Source: Synechococcus sp. PCC 6312 (GTDB lineage: Bacteria; Cyanobacteriota; Cyanobacteriia; Thermosynechococcales; Thermosynechococcaceae). Taken from it: 64,000 nt of DNA. The notes below the pieces were generated by a model. It was given only the letters and a program-made list of their open reading frames with translations, had not been told where the DNA came from and made no database searches. Below, piece after piece: positions 16,385 through 26,262 of the stretch. The position numbers and the translations under genes are program-made. How positions within the stretch are numbered: position 1 is the stretch's first letter; every line of letters begins with the position of its first letter. Location of the stretch: contig NC_019680.1 in assembly GCF_000316685.1 (NCBI RefSeq), positions 3,047,407 through 3,111,406 of the forward strand, written 5' to 3'.

Positions 16385-18547
16385 TTAAGGTTGGCAGGGT
16401 AGCTCAATTGAAAATGTTGTGATGCCCTGTTCACTGGTTACGGTAATCTGACCATTGAGTTGCTCGACTAACTTTTTCACCAAGGCTAACCCCAGGCCAG
16501 TCCCACCTTGTTTCCAAGGATCGGCGTTCGGTACTCGATAAAACTTATCAAAGATTCGCGGTAACTCGCTTGTGGGAATTTCCGATTGATTGGTGACCCA
16601 CAGTTTGAGACTTGCGGGGCCGGATTGCGGCTCTAAAACTAAATCCTGAACGGCCACTCCCAGGCCAATTTCACCCTGATCCGGCGTATATTTGCAGGCA
16701 TTATTTAACAACTCTGCTAAAACCCGCTCCAAGCCATGACGATTTGTGACGAGGGGAGGTAAATTGGGAGGACAAGAAAACATTAGCTGTTGCTGGCGTT
16801 GCTGCATTCGACTCCGAAAGGGTTCGATGACAAGGGGGAGCCATTCTTTTAAGTCAATACGCTCCTGACTCACCGGGCCGGGCCGGGCTTCTAGGCGTTG
16901 TAAATCGAGCAGGTCGTTAATTAAATCTGTTTCCCGAGTACATTCATTCGCCAGAATCTCTAAATAGCGGGCTTGTCGTTTCTCTAGGGGAAATTGCCGC
17001 AGCATATGAATAGCCATTTTGATATTGGCCATCGGCGTGCGCAATTCATGGGAAACCGTACTTAAAAAGTCATCCTTGAGGGCATTCAGTTGCTCCAATT
17101 CCTGCATTTTTTGTAACAGTTCCGCCGTCCGTTCCGTCACCTGCTGCTCCAAATCGGCATTGAGTTCCTGTACCTGCTGATATAACAGGGCTTGATGAAT
17201 GGCCAAGGCACATTGATCCGCAATGATTTTAACCAAGCTCAGATCTTCTGTTGTCCAACTGGGGCGATCATCTTGGGCAAATTTCTCAGGGACTAAACAT
17301 TGAGACAGCCGAGAATTAGCTTGGGTTTGAATCAGGGTAATATTACCAAGGTAGCGATTGAGATAAATGAGTGGTGTAATCAACAGCGTATGTAAACAGA
17401 GGGAATCAAAATAAGGCCTGAAATCTGTAGAAATTTCTGGTTGATCTGACCAAAGTAGCACCTGTTGCCCCAACTGTAATGGCTCAAGAAACTGCTGATA
17501 ACTATCCTGATTTAATCTCCTCAACTCTGGGGGCGGGGTTGCTGTCAAATGCCTGGCCTGGGCGATGATGAATGTTTCCGTCTGGTGGGGGCTGATTAAG
17601 CAATAGCTGGCCCCGAGAGCTTCTAAGAGTAAATCTGCGGTGATTTGTAATACTTCTGTCACGACCATCGTTGTCCGCATGGCCTGGATAATCCGGTTAA
17701 TCACCGCTTCCCGTTGGGCCTGCTGCCGGAGTTGTTCTTCGGCCCGTTTGCGATCAGTAATATCCGTCACATAGGTACGAATCAACTCACTTTCATAGAT
17801 GTAATGAATGGACTGTTCATAGATGCGATCGCCAATTTCCACTTCACGGATATTGACCTTTTCCCGGTGCTTGCCGACTCGGGTGGCTAACTCCTGTAAA
17901 CCAATTAAAATCGGGTGTTGCATTCCTAAGGCCTGGATATTCTTAAATTCCATCACCGCTGCGGGGTTGGCATAGGTAATGCTCCCCTTTAGATCAATTT
18001 CAACAATTGGATTAGGAGTCAGTTCAGGATAGGAGGCTAAACGGACTAAGGCCGCCTCACTAAACTCAGCCAACTCCGCCGCTGTTGCCGAGGGTACCAA
18101 GGTTGAATAGGGGTTACTTGCTTTAGAAATAAATCCCAAAATATCCGAGTTTTCCCAAAAGCCATTAAACTCCTCATCGGTCATATTTTGGAAGGCAAAG
18201 TAGCGGGCTTTCACATCTCCAGCGAAAGAAATCATATCTCCATCTTGCAAGTCGTGGGAAAATTGCCGCTGACCATTGATTAAAATCCCATTGGTACTCC
18301 GTTTACCTTGTAAGTCCCCATCTACCATCCGAAACAAATAGTTAGCCGAATCGGGGGCTGTGACCCGCAGTAAGATGGCGTGTTGGCGGGAGACCAGTTT
18401 GGAGGCAACAACAATTGAATTAGTCGGATCTCGGCCGATGGTGTAGGTTGCCGCTTCGAGGAGAATTGGCCGCCGCCCCTGAGCATCTTCCAAAACCAAA
18501 AGATGACGGACTTGTTGCAGTTGGGTCTCAACCGTGCCAGCGGACAT
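16385..18547 (-). CDS. FHA-PAS-GAF hybrid sensor histidine kinase
   Basis: 720 aa soluble sensor kinase. Domains in order: FHA phosphothreonine-binding (TIGRDPTNSIVVASKLVSRQ, RSTNGILING), a PAS domain (ELTPNPIVEIDLKGSITYAN), a GAF domain (~260-450), a coiled coil (ELNADLEQQVTERTAELLQK), HisKA with phospho-acceptor His (TVSHELRTPMANIK) and HATPase (ELLNNACKYTPDQGE, GGTGLGLALVKKL). No receiver domain and no adjacent response regulator. ATG 18547 is preferred because the extra 29 codons upstream lack family resemblance. It is last in a minus-strand run behind the DUF4346 and cytochrome genes. FHA at the N-terminus suggests crosstalk with Ser/Thr kinase signalling. Confidence 0.88.
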   Translation of the reverse strand: MSAGTVETQLQQVRHLLVLEDAQGRRPILLEAATYTIGRDPTNSIVVASKLVSRQHAILLRVTAPDSANYLFRMVDGDLQGKRSTNGILINGQRQFSHDLQDGDMISFAGDVKARYFAFQNMTDEEFNGFWENSDILGFISKASNPYSTLVPSATAAELAEFSEAALVRLASYPELTPNPIVEIDLKGSITYANPAAVMEFKNIQALGMQHPILIGLQELATRVGKHREKVNIREVEIGDRIYEQSIHYIYESELIRTYVTDITDRKRAEEQLRQQAQREAVINRIIQAMRTTMVVTEVLQITADLLLEALGASYCLISPHQTETFIIAQARHLTATPPPELRRLNQDSYQQFLEPLQLGQQVLLWSDQPEISTDFRPYFDSLCLHTLLITPLIYLNRYLGNITLIQTQANSRLSQCLVPEKFAQDDRPSWTTEDLSLVKIIADQCALAIHQALLYQQVQELNADLEQQVTERTAELLQKMQELEQLNALKDDFLSTVSHELRTPMANIKMAIHMLRQFPLEKRQARYLEILANECTRETDLINDLLDLQRLEARPGPVSQERIDLKEWLPLVIEPFRSRMQQRQQQLMFSCPPNLPPLVTNRHGLERVLAELLNNACKYTPDQGEIGLGVAVQDLVLEPQSGPASLKLWVTNQSEIPTSELPRIFDKFYRVPNADPWKQGGTGLGLALVKKLVEQLNGQITVTSEQGITTFSIELPCQP

Positions 18548-18650
18548 AGGCAAAAGAGAGTTAGTTGCTCTTAGTTTACAAAAGTCGGGCTGGCCTGGGC
18601 AGATGAGGGCCGGTTGAACGGATATCCCCGACATTGGGCTTCTCTGGAAA

Positions 18651-19163
18651 TTATGGCGCAGTGGGTGTTGAAAATTGCTGCCAATTGGGCACTAAGGTGA
18701 TGTAGTCCAACTGCTGGGCGGCGGGATGGCAGCTTTTACAGCTACCCAGGCCAATGGGCTGACTCAACTCTACCCCTGGGTGCAAGACGCGAAAGAAGCG
18801 AGATTGTCTCAGGCGATAGGGAACTGTTTCCCCAGTCCGAATCGGGCGGGAATAGGTGCGTAAATAGGGCCAAATTAAATTGAAGTCTAATTTAGGCAGG
18901 GGTTGGAGTTGAATGCCGTAGTGGTTGATGTCTTGAATCAGGACACGCCAAGTATCGGTCGATAGGGTTTGGGCTGGAACTGGTAAATGACAACTGCCGC
19001 ACCGTTGGACGTATAACTCAGCCCCCAAACGCAACCTACCTAAGCTTGGTTGGGCTGGATCTGCCCCTTGACTCCAGGCCCCCAGCCCCCAGCCCAAGAC
19101 ACTACAAACACTCAGTAGCAGGCCCAGTCCCCAGAGCCATCGCCGTTGCCATCGTTGCTTCAT
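18651..19163 (-). CDS. Diheme cytochrome c-like protein
   Basis: 170 aa with an N-terminal signal or anchor (WLWGLGLLLSVCSVLGWGLGAW) and two heme c attachment sites: CGSCH near residue 55 and CKSCH near residue 143. The segment around RFFRVLHPGVELSQPIGLGSCKSCH suggests the small DHC-type diheme cytochrome family. Location periplasmic or lumenal. Starts 3 bases after the DUF4346 stop, so translationally coupled to it. Electron partners unknown. Confidence 0.8.
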   Translation of the reverse strand: MKQRWQRRWLWGLGLLLSVCSVLGWGLGAWSQGADPAQPSLGRLRLGAELYVQRCGSCHLPVPAQTLSTDTWRVLIQDINHYGIQLQPLPKLDFNLIWPYLRTYSRPIRTGETVPYRLRQSRFFRVLHPGVELSQPIGLGSCKSCHPAAQQLDYITLVPNWQQFSTPTAP

Positions 19164-19166
19164 CCG

Positions 19167-19556
19167 TTAATCCTGCACATAGGAAAGACCTAAATCCAGA
19201 CAATGCTCAGCCCGTTGAAACTCTCGCCCCAAGTAGGCTGCGTGATCTAAGCAAGTGACTAAGCAAGGATCGGGGGTTTCAAAAATCTCAATACAGAGTT
19301 CCTTGGCAGTCCGACCTTGAAACACATGGGCGGGTTCCCGGACATTTTTGCCACGGGTGGGAATCGGTAAGCCTGTATCCGGATCTAAGGCTAGGCCCTT
19401 GTCATTAACGATGTTGGTGTAATGTTTGGCCACAATCAGGGCATTTTCAGCATCAACGTAAATAATGAAGTAGCCACCAGGGTCTAACTTAATAAACCGT
19501 TGGGAGAGTTTGTCATTGAGGGTTGTGCGCCCGGCCTGGGTTAAAGATAATTCCAT
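19167..19556 (-). CDS. DUF4346-type conserved cyanobacterial protein
   Basis: 129 aa soluble protein. It resembles the small cyanobacterial family with YVDAENALIVAKHYTNIV, a central PTRGKNVREPAHVFQGRTAKELC and several cysteines and histidines (DPCLVTCLDHAAYLGREF). I place it in DUF4346 from memory of that pattern. No function is known. The first gene of a coupled pair with the diheme cytochrome. Confidence 0.65.
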   Translation of the reverse strand: MELSLTQAGRTTLNDKLSQRFIKLDPGGYFIIYVDAENALIVAKHYTNIVNDKGLALDPDTGLPIPTRGKNVREPAHVFQGRTAKELCIEIFETPDPCLVTCLDHAAYLGREFQRAEHCLDLGLSYVQD

Positions 19557-19690
19557 ACATGAGCTAAGGAAAGCAACAAAACAGCACCAATTTCGGCATT
19601 AGCCCCTCCCGCAAGATTGCTTCAATCGGCCTTTCTCAAATCCTAGCCCAGTCACAGCCCCTTCCCATCGGTTTTGAGTTGGCCCCAGTC

Positions 19691-20689
19691 CTATAACAAT
19701 TGGTCGCGGGGGTTGTAGGTTTCCATTTGGCGCAGTTGGCGATAGAGGTCTAGCTCGGCCTGGGAAATATCCCGTGGGACTTCAATCCGTATTTCCACCA
19801 ACTGATCGCCCCGTTCTCCCGCTTCGGTGAGATAGCCTTTGCCGGCTAAACGGAGCCGTTGGCCAGAGCGAACTCCTGGAGGTACGGAAAGCTTGACCCA
19901 GCCATCTAAGGTTGGAGCTTCGATTTGCCCCCCTAAAACCGCTTCACTGGGAGTCACGGGTAACTGGCAAATGACATCAATTCCGTCAAGACGAAAGAGA
20001 TTGTGGGGGAGAATTTCAATTCTGAGGTAGAGATCTCCACCCCCTGTACCTTGATTGCGGAGTCGAATCCGTTGCCCCGTGATCATCCCCGGCGGTAAGG
20101 TGACTTCTAAGGAGCGGCCATCTCCGAGACGAATTCGCTCCCGCCCCCCTTGGTAGGCTTTTTCGAGGGGCACTTCCAAAGAGGCTTCGGCATCACGGCG
20201 CAGGGGCCTGGGACTATAGGTATTTTTCGTCACTCCCGGCCGAAAAGGATCCTCTGGACCTGTTCTGCGTTCTGCGGCAGTAGGACTCCGGCGAGTGGTA
20301 TAGGTGGTTTTGCCGCGCCGGCCTAGGAGTTGGTCTAAAAAGTCTTGAAAATCATCAAAGTCTTCAATCTCAATCCCTTCAGCCACCGCCGCCCGGCCAA
20401 CCCCATTACTGCGGACTGTGGCGCTGCGATTGCGCTCCCGTTGGCGGCTATTAAATCCCGGTTGTTGCCAGTGGGCCCCATAGCGGTCATACTGATCCCG
20501 TTTGGCTGGATCACTGAGGACTTGATAGGCTTCCCCAATGGCTTTGAACATTTCCTCGGCGTTAAGATCTCCCGGATTCAGATCAGGATGGTAGAGCCGG
20601 GCCTGGCGGCGATAGGCTTTTTTGATTTCATCCCCCGAAGCAGCCCGATCTACGCCTAAGAGTTGGTAGTAATCACGAAAGTTTTGCAT
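19691..20689 (-). CDS. dnaJ: DnaJ-type co-chaperone without zinc finger
   Basis: 332 aa Hsp40. J domain at the N-terminus ([23 protein letters not shown] in [17 protein letters not shown]), a linker, then the CTD I/II substrate-binding domains ([41 protein letters not shown]). The four CxxCxGxG zinc repeats are missing, so this is a CbpA-like type B DnaJ. ATG 20689 is chosen over TTG 20707. It begins 11 bases after the dnaK stop, forming an operon with it, and presumably stimulates that DnaK's ATPase. Confidence 0.9.
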   Translation of the reverse strand: MQNFRDYYQLLGVDRAASGDEIKKAYRRQARLYHPDLNPGDLNAEEMFKAIGEAYQVLSDPAKRDQYDRYGAHWQQPGFNSRQRERNRSATVRSNGVGRAAVAEGIEIEDFDDFQDFLDQLLGRRGKTTYTTRRSPTAAERRTGPEDPFRPGVTKNTYSPRPLRRDAEASLEVPLEKAYQGGRERIRLGDGRSLEVTLPPGMITGQRIRLRNQGTGGGDLYLRIEILPHNLFRLDGIDVICQLPVTPSEAVLGGQIEAPTLDGWVKLSVPPGVRSGQRLRLAGKGYLTEAGERGDQLVEIRIEVPRDISQAELDLYRQLRQMETYNPRDQLL

Positions 20690-20700
20690 GGTGTTAGGTT

Positions 20701-22737
20701 CTACCAATCATCGTCATCATCCCAGGAATCCCAGGCCGGAGCCTCTGTGGTGCGACCATTCCGCCGTCTGGTGCCACTGCTGGGGGTTGTTTCCCACTCA
20801 TCGTTATAGCCGCGACTACCGGAATTGGCTGGAACCCTGCCCCGCACCACATCCATCCCTTTCGAGACCGCTTCTCCAATATTCGGCATTTTGAAGAGAT
20901 CATCTTCCTCGTCTATGTCTTCCTGGGCCTGGCGGACGGCTTGGGCAAATTCGTAGAGGGCTTCTTGGAGGGCTGCAAATTTCAGGTCTATTTGTCGCTC
21001 ATCACTGGCCTGGACGCTGGCTTGCAGTTCCCGGATTAAGGCCTCTACCTGACGGCGTTGGGCAGCCGCAAACTGAAATCCTAACAGTTGGGAGGCTTCC
21101 CGGAGTTGGCGTTCCGCTTTGGTGATTAAGTCTTGAGTCCGGTTCCGTTTTTCAATTTGTTCCCGGCGGTTGCGGTCAGCTTCGGCCTGGCTCTCGGCAT
21201 CTTTGAGCATTCGGTCAATTTCATCTTCTGAAAGGGTCGAAGCACCTTGAATGGAAATACTTTGCTCTCGGCCAGAATAGCGATCTAGAGCCGTGACTTG
21301 GAGCAGGCCATTGGCATCCAGATCAAAGGAGACTTGGATTTGGGGAATACCGCGGGGGGCGGGGGGAATCCCAGTGAGCTTAAACCGGCCCAGAGATTTA
21401 TTATTTTCGGCTAAGTCCCGTTCCCCTTGGAGGACATGAATTTCCACTTGGCTTTGGTTATTTTCAGCAGTGGAAAAAATATCCGAACGGCGGACGGGGA
21501 TGGTGGTGTTGCGGGGAATCAGCTTTTTCATCACGCCGCCGATGGTTTCCAGGCCCAGGGATAGTGGTGTCACATCTAAGAGCAAAATATCCTTGGTTTC
21601 TCCGGCTAATATCCCGGCCTGGATGGCGGCCCCAACGGCAACAACTTCATCCGGGTTCACGTTTTGATTGGGTTCGAGATCAATTAACTGCCGCACCAGA
21701 TTTTGCACCATGGGCATCCGGGTCGCGCCCCCCACCAAAACCACTTCATCAATTTGGTTCGGACGTAAGCGGGCATCTCTGAGGGCCTGTTCCACCGGAT
21801 AGCGCAACCGTTCTAAAAGCTCTTGGCTCAGATTCTCAAATTCACTGCGGCTGAGGTTGACTTCAATATGTTTGGGGCCGTCGGCGGTGGCCGTGACAAA
21901 GGGGAGGCTGATGTTCGTTTCTAACAGTCCAGAAAGCTCCATTTTGGCTTTTTCAGCAGCTTCGGTTAGCCGTTGCAGGGCCTGGCGGTCGCGGCGTAAA
22001 TCAATGTTTTCTTCTTTCAGGAATGCTTTGGCTAACCAGTCCACAATTAACTGATCAAAGTCATTCCCGCCGAGTTGGGTATCGCCACTGGTGGCCTTAA
22101 CTTCAAACACCCCGTCCCCGACATCCAAAATCGAGACATCAAAGGTACCACCGCCCAAGTCGAAGACTAAAACTGTTTGTTCCTGTTGCCGATCCAGGCC
22201 ATAGGCTAAAGATGCCGCTGTCGGTTCATTAATAATCCGCCGCACATTTAAGCCAGCAATTCGCCCAGCATCGCGGGTGGCCTGACGTTGGGAGTCATTA
22301 AAATAGGCGGGGACTGTAATCACCGCATCGGTGACGGCTTGCCCCAGATAGCGGCTGGCATCTTCCACCAACTTTCGGAGGACAATGGCTGAGATTTCTT
22401 CGGCCGCAAATTCTTTTTGAAGCCGTGGGCATTTACAGCGAATGTTGCCATTTTCATCACGGCGAATCGTGTAGGGGACGCGCTTAGAATCTTCGTTGAG
22501 TTCACTATACTGGCGGCCGATAAACCGCTTCACCGCATAGAAGGTATTTTGGGGATTTAACACGGCCTGGCGGCGAGCTAATTGCCCCACCAACTGCTCT
22601 CCCTCTTTGCCAAAACCGACTACAGATGGGGTTGTCCGAGACCCTTCAGCATTAGCAATGACGATGGGCTTTCCCCCTTCCATGACCGCAACCACGGAGT
22701 TTGTTGTCCCTAAGTCAATGCCAACAATTTTGCCCAT
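20701..22737 (-). CDS. dnaK: Hsp70 chaperone DnaK
   Basis: 678 aa. The ATPase domain has [64 protein letters not shown] and [10 protein letters not shown]; the substrate-binding domain has [17 protein letters not shown]. The helical lid is followed by a charged tail ending in [10 protein letters not shown], not the EEVD-like end of standard DnaK. Cyanobacteria carry several DnaKs, and this one is paired with a type B DnaJ. I do not assign the paralogue number. ATG 22737 (MGKIVGID) is the family start. No CIRCE element was found upstream. Confidence 0.95.
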   Translation of the reverse strand: MGKIVGIDLGTTNSVVAVMEGGKPIVIANAEGSRTTPSVVGFGKEGEQLVGQLARRQAVLNPQNTFYAVKRFIGRQYSELNEDSKRVPYTIRRDENGNIRCKCPRLQKEFAAEEISAIVLRKLVEDASRYLGQAVTDAVITVPAYFNDSQRQATRDAGRIAGLNVRRIINEPTAASLAYGLDRQQEQTVLVFDLGGGTFDVSILDVGDGVFEVKATSGDTQLGGNDFDQLIVDWLAKAFLKEENIDLRRDRQALQRLTEAAEKAKMELSGLLETNISLPFVTATADGPKHIEVNLSRSEFENLSQELLERLRYPVEQALRDARLRPNQIDEVVLVGGATRMPMVQNLVRQLIDLEPNQNVNPDEVVAVGAAIQAGILAGETKDILLLDVTPLSLGLETIGGVMKKLIPRNTTIPVRRSDIFSTAENNQSQVEIHVLQGERDLAENNKSLGRFKLTGIPPAPRGIPQIQVSFDLDANGLLQVTALDRYSGREQSISIQGASTLSEDEIDRMLKDAESQAEADRNRREQIEKRNRTQDLITKAERQLREASQLLGFQFAAAQRRQVEALIRELQASVQASDERQIDLKFAALQEALYEFAQAVRQAQEDIDEEDDLFKMPNIGEAVSKGMDVVRGRVPANSGSRGYNDEWETTPSSGTRRRNGRTTEAPAWDSWDDDDDW

Positions 22738-22906
22738 GTATTGCTGAAACCTCTCGTCCGGCAAAGTAGAGAATACGGCTATGGTAACGGATTCTTTACC
22801 GTTGTTACAGTTCTAGTGTACTCCAGGCCCTACCTGAGAATCTGAGGATACAATTTTGGCCTAGAGGGAGTTAAGGATTGTCCCGCAGTGTTGTGATTGG
22901 CCCGAG

Positions 22907-23296
22907 TCAAAACCAATGCTGCCCCAGCAGGACTCCCAATTCCCCAGCCCCCAGGCCAGCCAAAGGACTCCCAATGCCATAGAGCCAATTTTTCTGTCCC
23001 ACCCGATTTCGTCCCAAGTTAACCGTATCTAAGGCATAGGTGGAGAAGGTGGTATAGGCTCCCAAAAATCCCGTTAGGATCATCAACTTCATCCCAGGGG
23101 GTAAGGAGGATGCCCAAGGCCACATCGCTACGAATCCAATTAAAAACGCGCCAGAAACATTAACCATCAAGGTTCCCCAGGGAAAGTTTCCCCCCCACTG
23201 TTTCAACGCCCAAAGACTGAGGTAATAACGGCATAAAGCCCCAGGGACAGCCCCAACCGCTACCCAGGCCGGATCGGGAATATTGATCATAAGCAC
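22907..23296 (-). CDS. crcB: Fluoride exporter CrcB/Fluc
   Basis: 129 aa with four membrane helices. Family motifs: VGAVPGALCRYY, FPWGTLMVNVSGAFLIG and the TM3 break GFLGAYTTFSTYALD. Forms dual-topology dimers that let fluoride out. I looked for a fluoride riboswitch upstream and saw none. Start ATG 23296, or ATG 23290 two codons later. Confidence 0.9.
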   Translation of the reverse strand: MLMINIPDPAWVAVGAVPGALCRYYLSLWALKQWGGNFPWGTLMVNVSGAFLIGFVAMWPWASSLPPGMKLMILTGFLGAYTTFSTYALDTVNLGRNRVGQKNWLYGIGSPLAGLGAGELGVLLGQHWF

Positions 23297-23380
23297 TAGA
23301 GATTTATTTAAGAGTTTGATTATAAGTTGCCTGTGGTCATAATTGGCTGCGGCCCAACTCCACTCATTACCCCCAACGGG

Positions 23381-23794
23381 CTAGATCTTCGGCCATTCTC
23401 CATTGGGTAACCACTGCCCATGCTCTCGTTTGACCCGTTCGAGTCCCATGACATAGACCCAGGCCCCGCCTAAATCTGCCCCACTCAAGCTCCATACCCG
23501 TTGCCAGATCCGTTGATAATGATTTTGGTCTGGGGCGGCTTGGGGATTATAGCCTTCATAATCATCAAGGGTTGCCATCAGGCCCGGAACATTTTCAAAA
23601 ATTAGGAGGATACCCCTTACCCGGCCGGACTCCTTCGTCATGGCAGGATAGCCAGCCTGGGGGAGATGATAAATCCGTCCAGAGGTTTGAGCCGGTTGGA
23701 TGTGGGGATTATGGGCCTGGCAAAACTGATGAAAGCCCCGATAACCAGGCTTTAATGTGCCATAAACAAAAAAATGTTGACGGGAATCGGCCAT
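23381..23794 (-). CDS. Gamma-glutamylcyclotransferase-like protein
   Basis: 137 aa of the GGCT/AIG2-like fold. The substrate-loop motif FVYGTLKPG stands at residues 9-17, followed by LPQAGYPAMT, VRGILLIF and the acidic segment TLDDYEGYNP with the likely catalytic glutamate. The exact substrate (gamma-glutamyl amine, glutathione fragment) cannot be read. Divergent from chlM. Confidence 0.85.
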   Translation of the reverse strand: MADSRQHFFVYGTLKPGYRGFHQFCQAHNPHIQPAQTSGRIYHLPQAGYPAMTKESGRVRGILLIFENVPGLMATLDDYEGYNPQAAPDQNHYQRIWQRVWSLSGADLGGAWVYVMGLERVKREHGQWLPNGEWPKI

Positions 23795-23874
23795 GTCACC
23801 CCTGCCCCTCTTTCTCCCCAGGCCCTTAAAATAAAGTGCGGACGATTGCTAATTTTTCCCTAGCCCAGGCCCCT

Positions 23875-24585
23875 ATGACCCCTATCAAGCCTCCAACCCC
23901 TGAACAGACTGACGACAAGACCATTGTGCAGAATTACTTTAACACCGTTGGCTTTGATCGCTGGCGGCGGATCTATGGTGATGGGGAAGTCAACAAAGTC
24001 CAGGCGGATATTCGTACCGGCCATCAACAAACCATTGACACCGTGATTAGCTGGATGAAGGCCGATACCAATATGGCTGGCAAGTTAATCTGTGATGCGG
24101 GCTGTGGTGTTGGCAGTTTAACCATTCCCTTAGCAGCTACCGGAGCGAGAATCTATGCCAGTGATCTATCCGAAAAAATGGTCACGGAAGCCAAAGAACG
24201 GGCGGCGGCTACTCTAGAGCGCACCGATAATTTAATTTTCTCAGTTTCAGATTTAGAAACCTTGCGGGGTGAGTACCACACGGTGATCTGCCTGGATGTG
24301 TTGATCCACTATCCCGAAGATAAGGCCCAGGCCATGATTGCCCATCTTACTAGTCTCGCCAGCCATCGTTTAATCCTCAGCTTTGCCCCAAAAACCACCG
24401 CCTATACCATTCTCAAAAAAATTGGTGAGTTTTTTCCCGGCCCTAGCAAAGCCACTCGCGCCTACCTCCATCGGGAGTCAGAAATTGTCAAGATACTCAC
24501 CAGTCTAGGTTGGCGGATTGAGCGGAATGCCATGACGAAGACTCAATTTTACTTCTCGCGACTCCTAGAGGCCTGGCGAATTTGA
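23875..24585 (+). CDS. chlM: Magnesium-protoporphyrin IX methyltransferase
   Basis: SAM-dependent enzyme of chlorophyll synthesis that methylates the C13 propionate of Mg-protoporphyrin IX. 236 aa. Family start region KTIVQNYFNTVGFDRWRRIY, SAM motif I ICDAGCGVGSLTIPLA, and the chlM-type KTTAYTILKKIGEFFPGPSK and RAYLHRE. ATG 23875 is chosen; GTG 23836 would add 13 residues unlike the family. Convergent with the DUF445 gene. Confidence 0.94.
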   Translation: MTPIKPPTPEQTDDKTIVQNYFNTVGFDRWRRIYGDGEVNKVQADIRTGHQQTIDTVISWMKADTNMAGKLICDAGCGVGSLTIPLAATGARIYASDLSEKMVTEAKERAAATLERTDNLIFSVSDLETLRGEYHTVICLDVLIHYPEDKAQAMIAHLTSLASHRLILSFAPKTTAYTILKKIGEFFPGPSKATRAYLHRESEIVKILTSLGWRIERNAMTKTQFYFSRLLEAWRI

Positions 24586-24602
24586 GGGGACTCAATACCT
24601 GA

Positions 24603-25835
24603 TTAACCCTGCCAGGCCAGAAATAGTGTTTGCCCCAACCCAATCAGAAAGCCTAACACGCCTCCTAAGTTGACAATAGCCTGGAGTTCGGTTTTAACAA
24701 TGCCTTGAATGGCGGCTTCTAAGTTTTCCGGCGAGGTGGCCTTCACCCGTTCCATAATCACCGTGTCTAAATCCAAAATCGGGATGGCTTTTTCTACGAT
24801 CATTTCTAAATCCCGTTCTAAATAGCGTTCCAAAACCAAGGCTAAATCTTCGCTAACGACAGCCAAAGATTGGGTCAAGGTTGTTGAACTTTTGAGGCGA
24901 TTGAGAATCGTTAATGCCATGTGATCCCAATCCACGGTTTGACTAAATCCCTGCACAAATTGCAAGCCTTGCCGTTGGATATAGTCCCGCACACTGTGTT
25001 GGAACAAGACTCGTAATTGGCGGGTTGTCGCAATCGGTAAACTCTGTAAAGTAATGTTTTGTAGCGATTCCAACAAGCGTTCTCGAATTCCCAAGGCAAT
25101 AATTAGATCCCCTAACCGCTGGTTACATTCCTCTCGTTCATGAACACAATAGTCCCGCAAGCGAACCAGTGTATTCCTGGCCCCAAAGAGATTAGCTAAT
25201 ATCCAATAGGTGCCACTGGTTTTTTCCCGTAACCGTTCATCTAAAATTTCGATGTTGCGATCCGTTAAAAAATCAATCAGGGCAATCCGTAATCGATCTG
25301 GGGGTAAGACCACTTGCAAGAGCCAATCGGCTAACTTCCCGGCCTGGTCCTCACTAAATTGCAACTCCACTAGAACTTGGTCAAAAATTTGGTTTAATTG
25401 AGTCTCTAAAAAATCATTGCGCCGGGCCCAGGCCTTGACTAAACGGGGTAAACTTTGTCCAAATAAGTCTCGGAGAATATTAGCTAAAACTTGGGCTGAA
25501 CGCTGTTCGGTTTGGCTTTTGACTTGCTCTAAGGTCAGTTCTAATAACCAAAAAATTGCCGCTTTAACCCGTTCAGTTTGCAGGAGCCGCCGGGCCAGAT
25601 TCTCTAATTCCTCTGGGGTTAACAAAGAGCCTAAAATAGCATCAGCAATCCGGCGGGCCAGACGTTCTTGATTACGCGGAATCAGGCCTGGGGTAAAGGG
25701 AAGTTGATAGTCCCCAATTTTAACTGGCCGATAGGGCTTAAACAACATGGAAATGGCTAAATCGTTGGTGAAGTAGCCAATTACCCCCCCCGCAATCGGT
25801 GGCACAATTAAGTTAATCAGAGAGTTACTAACCAA
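24603..25835 (-). CDS. DUF445 family membrane protein
   Basis: 410 aa. An N-terminal hydrophobic helix ([19 protein letters not shown]) with the family marks [18 protein letters not shown] and [18 protein letters not shown], a long helical middle, and a C-terminal hydrophobic helix ([20 protein letters not shown]). This is the DUF445 (YheB-like) layout; the function is unknown in any organism I recall. Start ATG 25835. Confidence 0.85.
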   Translation of the reverse strand: MVSNSLINLIVPPIAGGVIGYFTNDLAISMLFKPYRPVKIGDYQLPFTPGLIPRNQERLARRIADAILGSLLTPEELENLARRLLQTERVKAAIFWLLELTLEQVKSQTEQRSAQVLANILRDLFGQSLPRLVKAWARRNDFLETQLNQIFDQVLVELQFSEDQAGKLADWLLQVVLPPDRLRIALIDFLTDRNIEILDERLREKTSGTYWILANLFGARNTLVRLRDYCVHEREECNQRLGDLIIALGIRERLLESLQNITLQSLPIATTRQLRVLFQHSVRDYIQRQGLQFVQGFSQTVDWDHMALTILNRLKSSTTLTQSLAVVSEDLALVLERYLERDLEMIVEKAIPILDLDTVIMERVKATSPENLEAAIQGIVKTELQAIVNLGGVLGFLIGLGQTLFLAWQG

Positions 25836-26002
25836 GGGATTGACTCATTACCCGACTGACTTCCTCTCTAATCTGGAGTGGATGCAATGATGATCTCAAT
25901 ATACCGAAAACTGTTTCTGCCACAGCCATTTTAGAGCCTTACCTCTCTGTCTTTTTACTTATCCTCCCCTTCTACTTCAATCACCTCATGGTTTGAGTTC
26001 CG

Positions 26003-26248
26003 CTAGTCGAATTGAACCTCAACCCGCAAGCCAGGCCGGAGATGCGCAAAACTCTGCAACCCATCGTCATAGTCACTTACAGAAGTAACAAAAAATTTAA
26101 TACCTTGAGAAACGAAAGATTAGCTATGCCGATCAACAGACTCAATTAATCCCCTGACCTCATTATCGGCCATCACCACTGGACTGAGCATCAGTACCCC
26201 ACTTACCAGGCCGAGTCCAACCAGGATCGCCTTGGAAAACTGAAGCAT
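26003..26248 (-). pseudogene. Small secreted protein gene broken by an in-frame stop
   Basis: From ATG 26248 the frame encodes a signal peptide (ILVGLGLVSGVLMLSPVVMA) and DNEVRGLIESVDRHS, then TAA at 26120-26122. The same frame continues for 38 codons (SFVSQGIKFFVTSVSDYDDG, FAHLRPGLRVEVQFD) to a second stop at 26003-26005. The pattern VxGxIxSVD...F.VQGI..VT..T.YDDGL..F.LxPGxRVEV suggests a small OB-fold-like DUF5666-type secreted protein. A single C-to-T change (CAA to TAA) would explain the break. Genuine nonsense mutation, readthrough or sequencing error are all possible. Confidence 0.6.
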
Positions 26249-26262
26249 CCGATTCAAACGTC

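Noticed and set aside
22738-22810. CIRCE/HrcA site upstream of dnaK
   Set aside because: Only a weak AACGG...CCGTT inverted repeat is present; the TTAGCACTC half-site is absent.
23297-23380. Fluoride riboswitch ahead of crcB
   Set aside because: None of the conserved loop sequences could be found.
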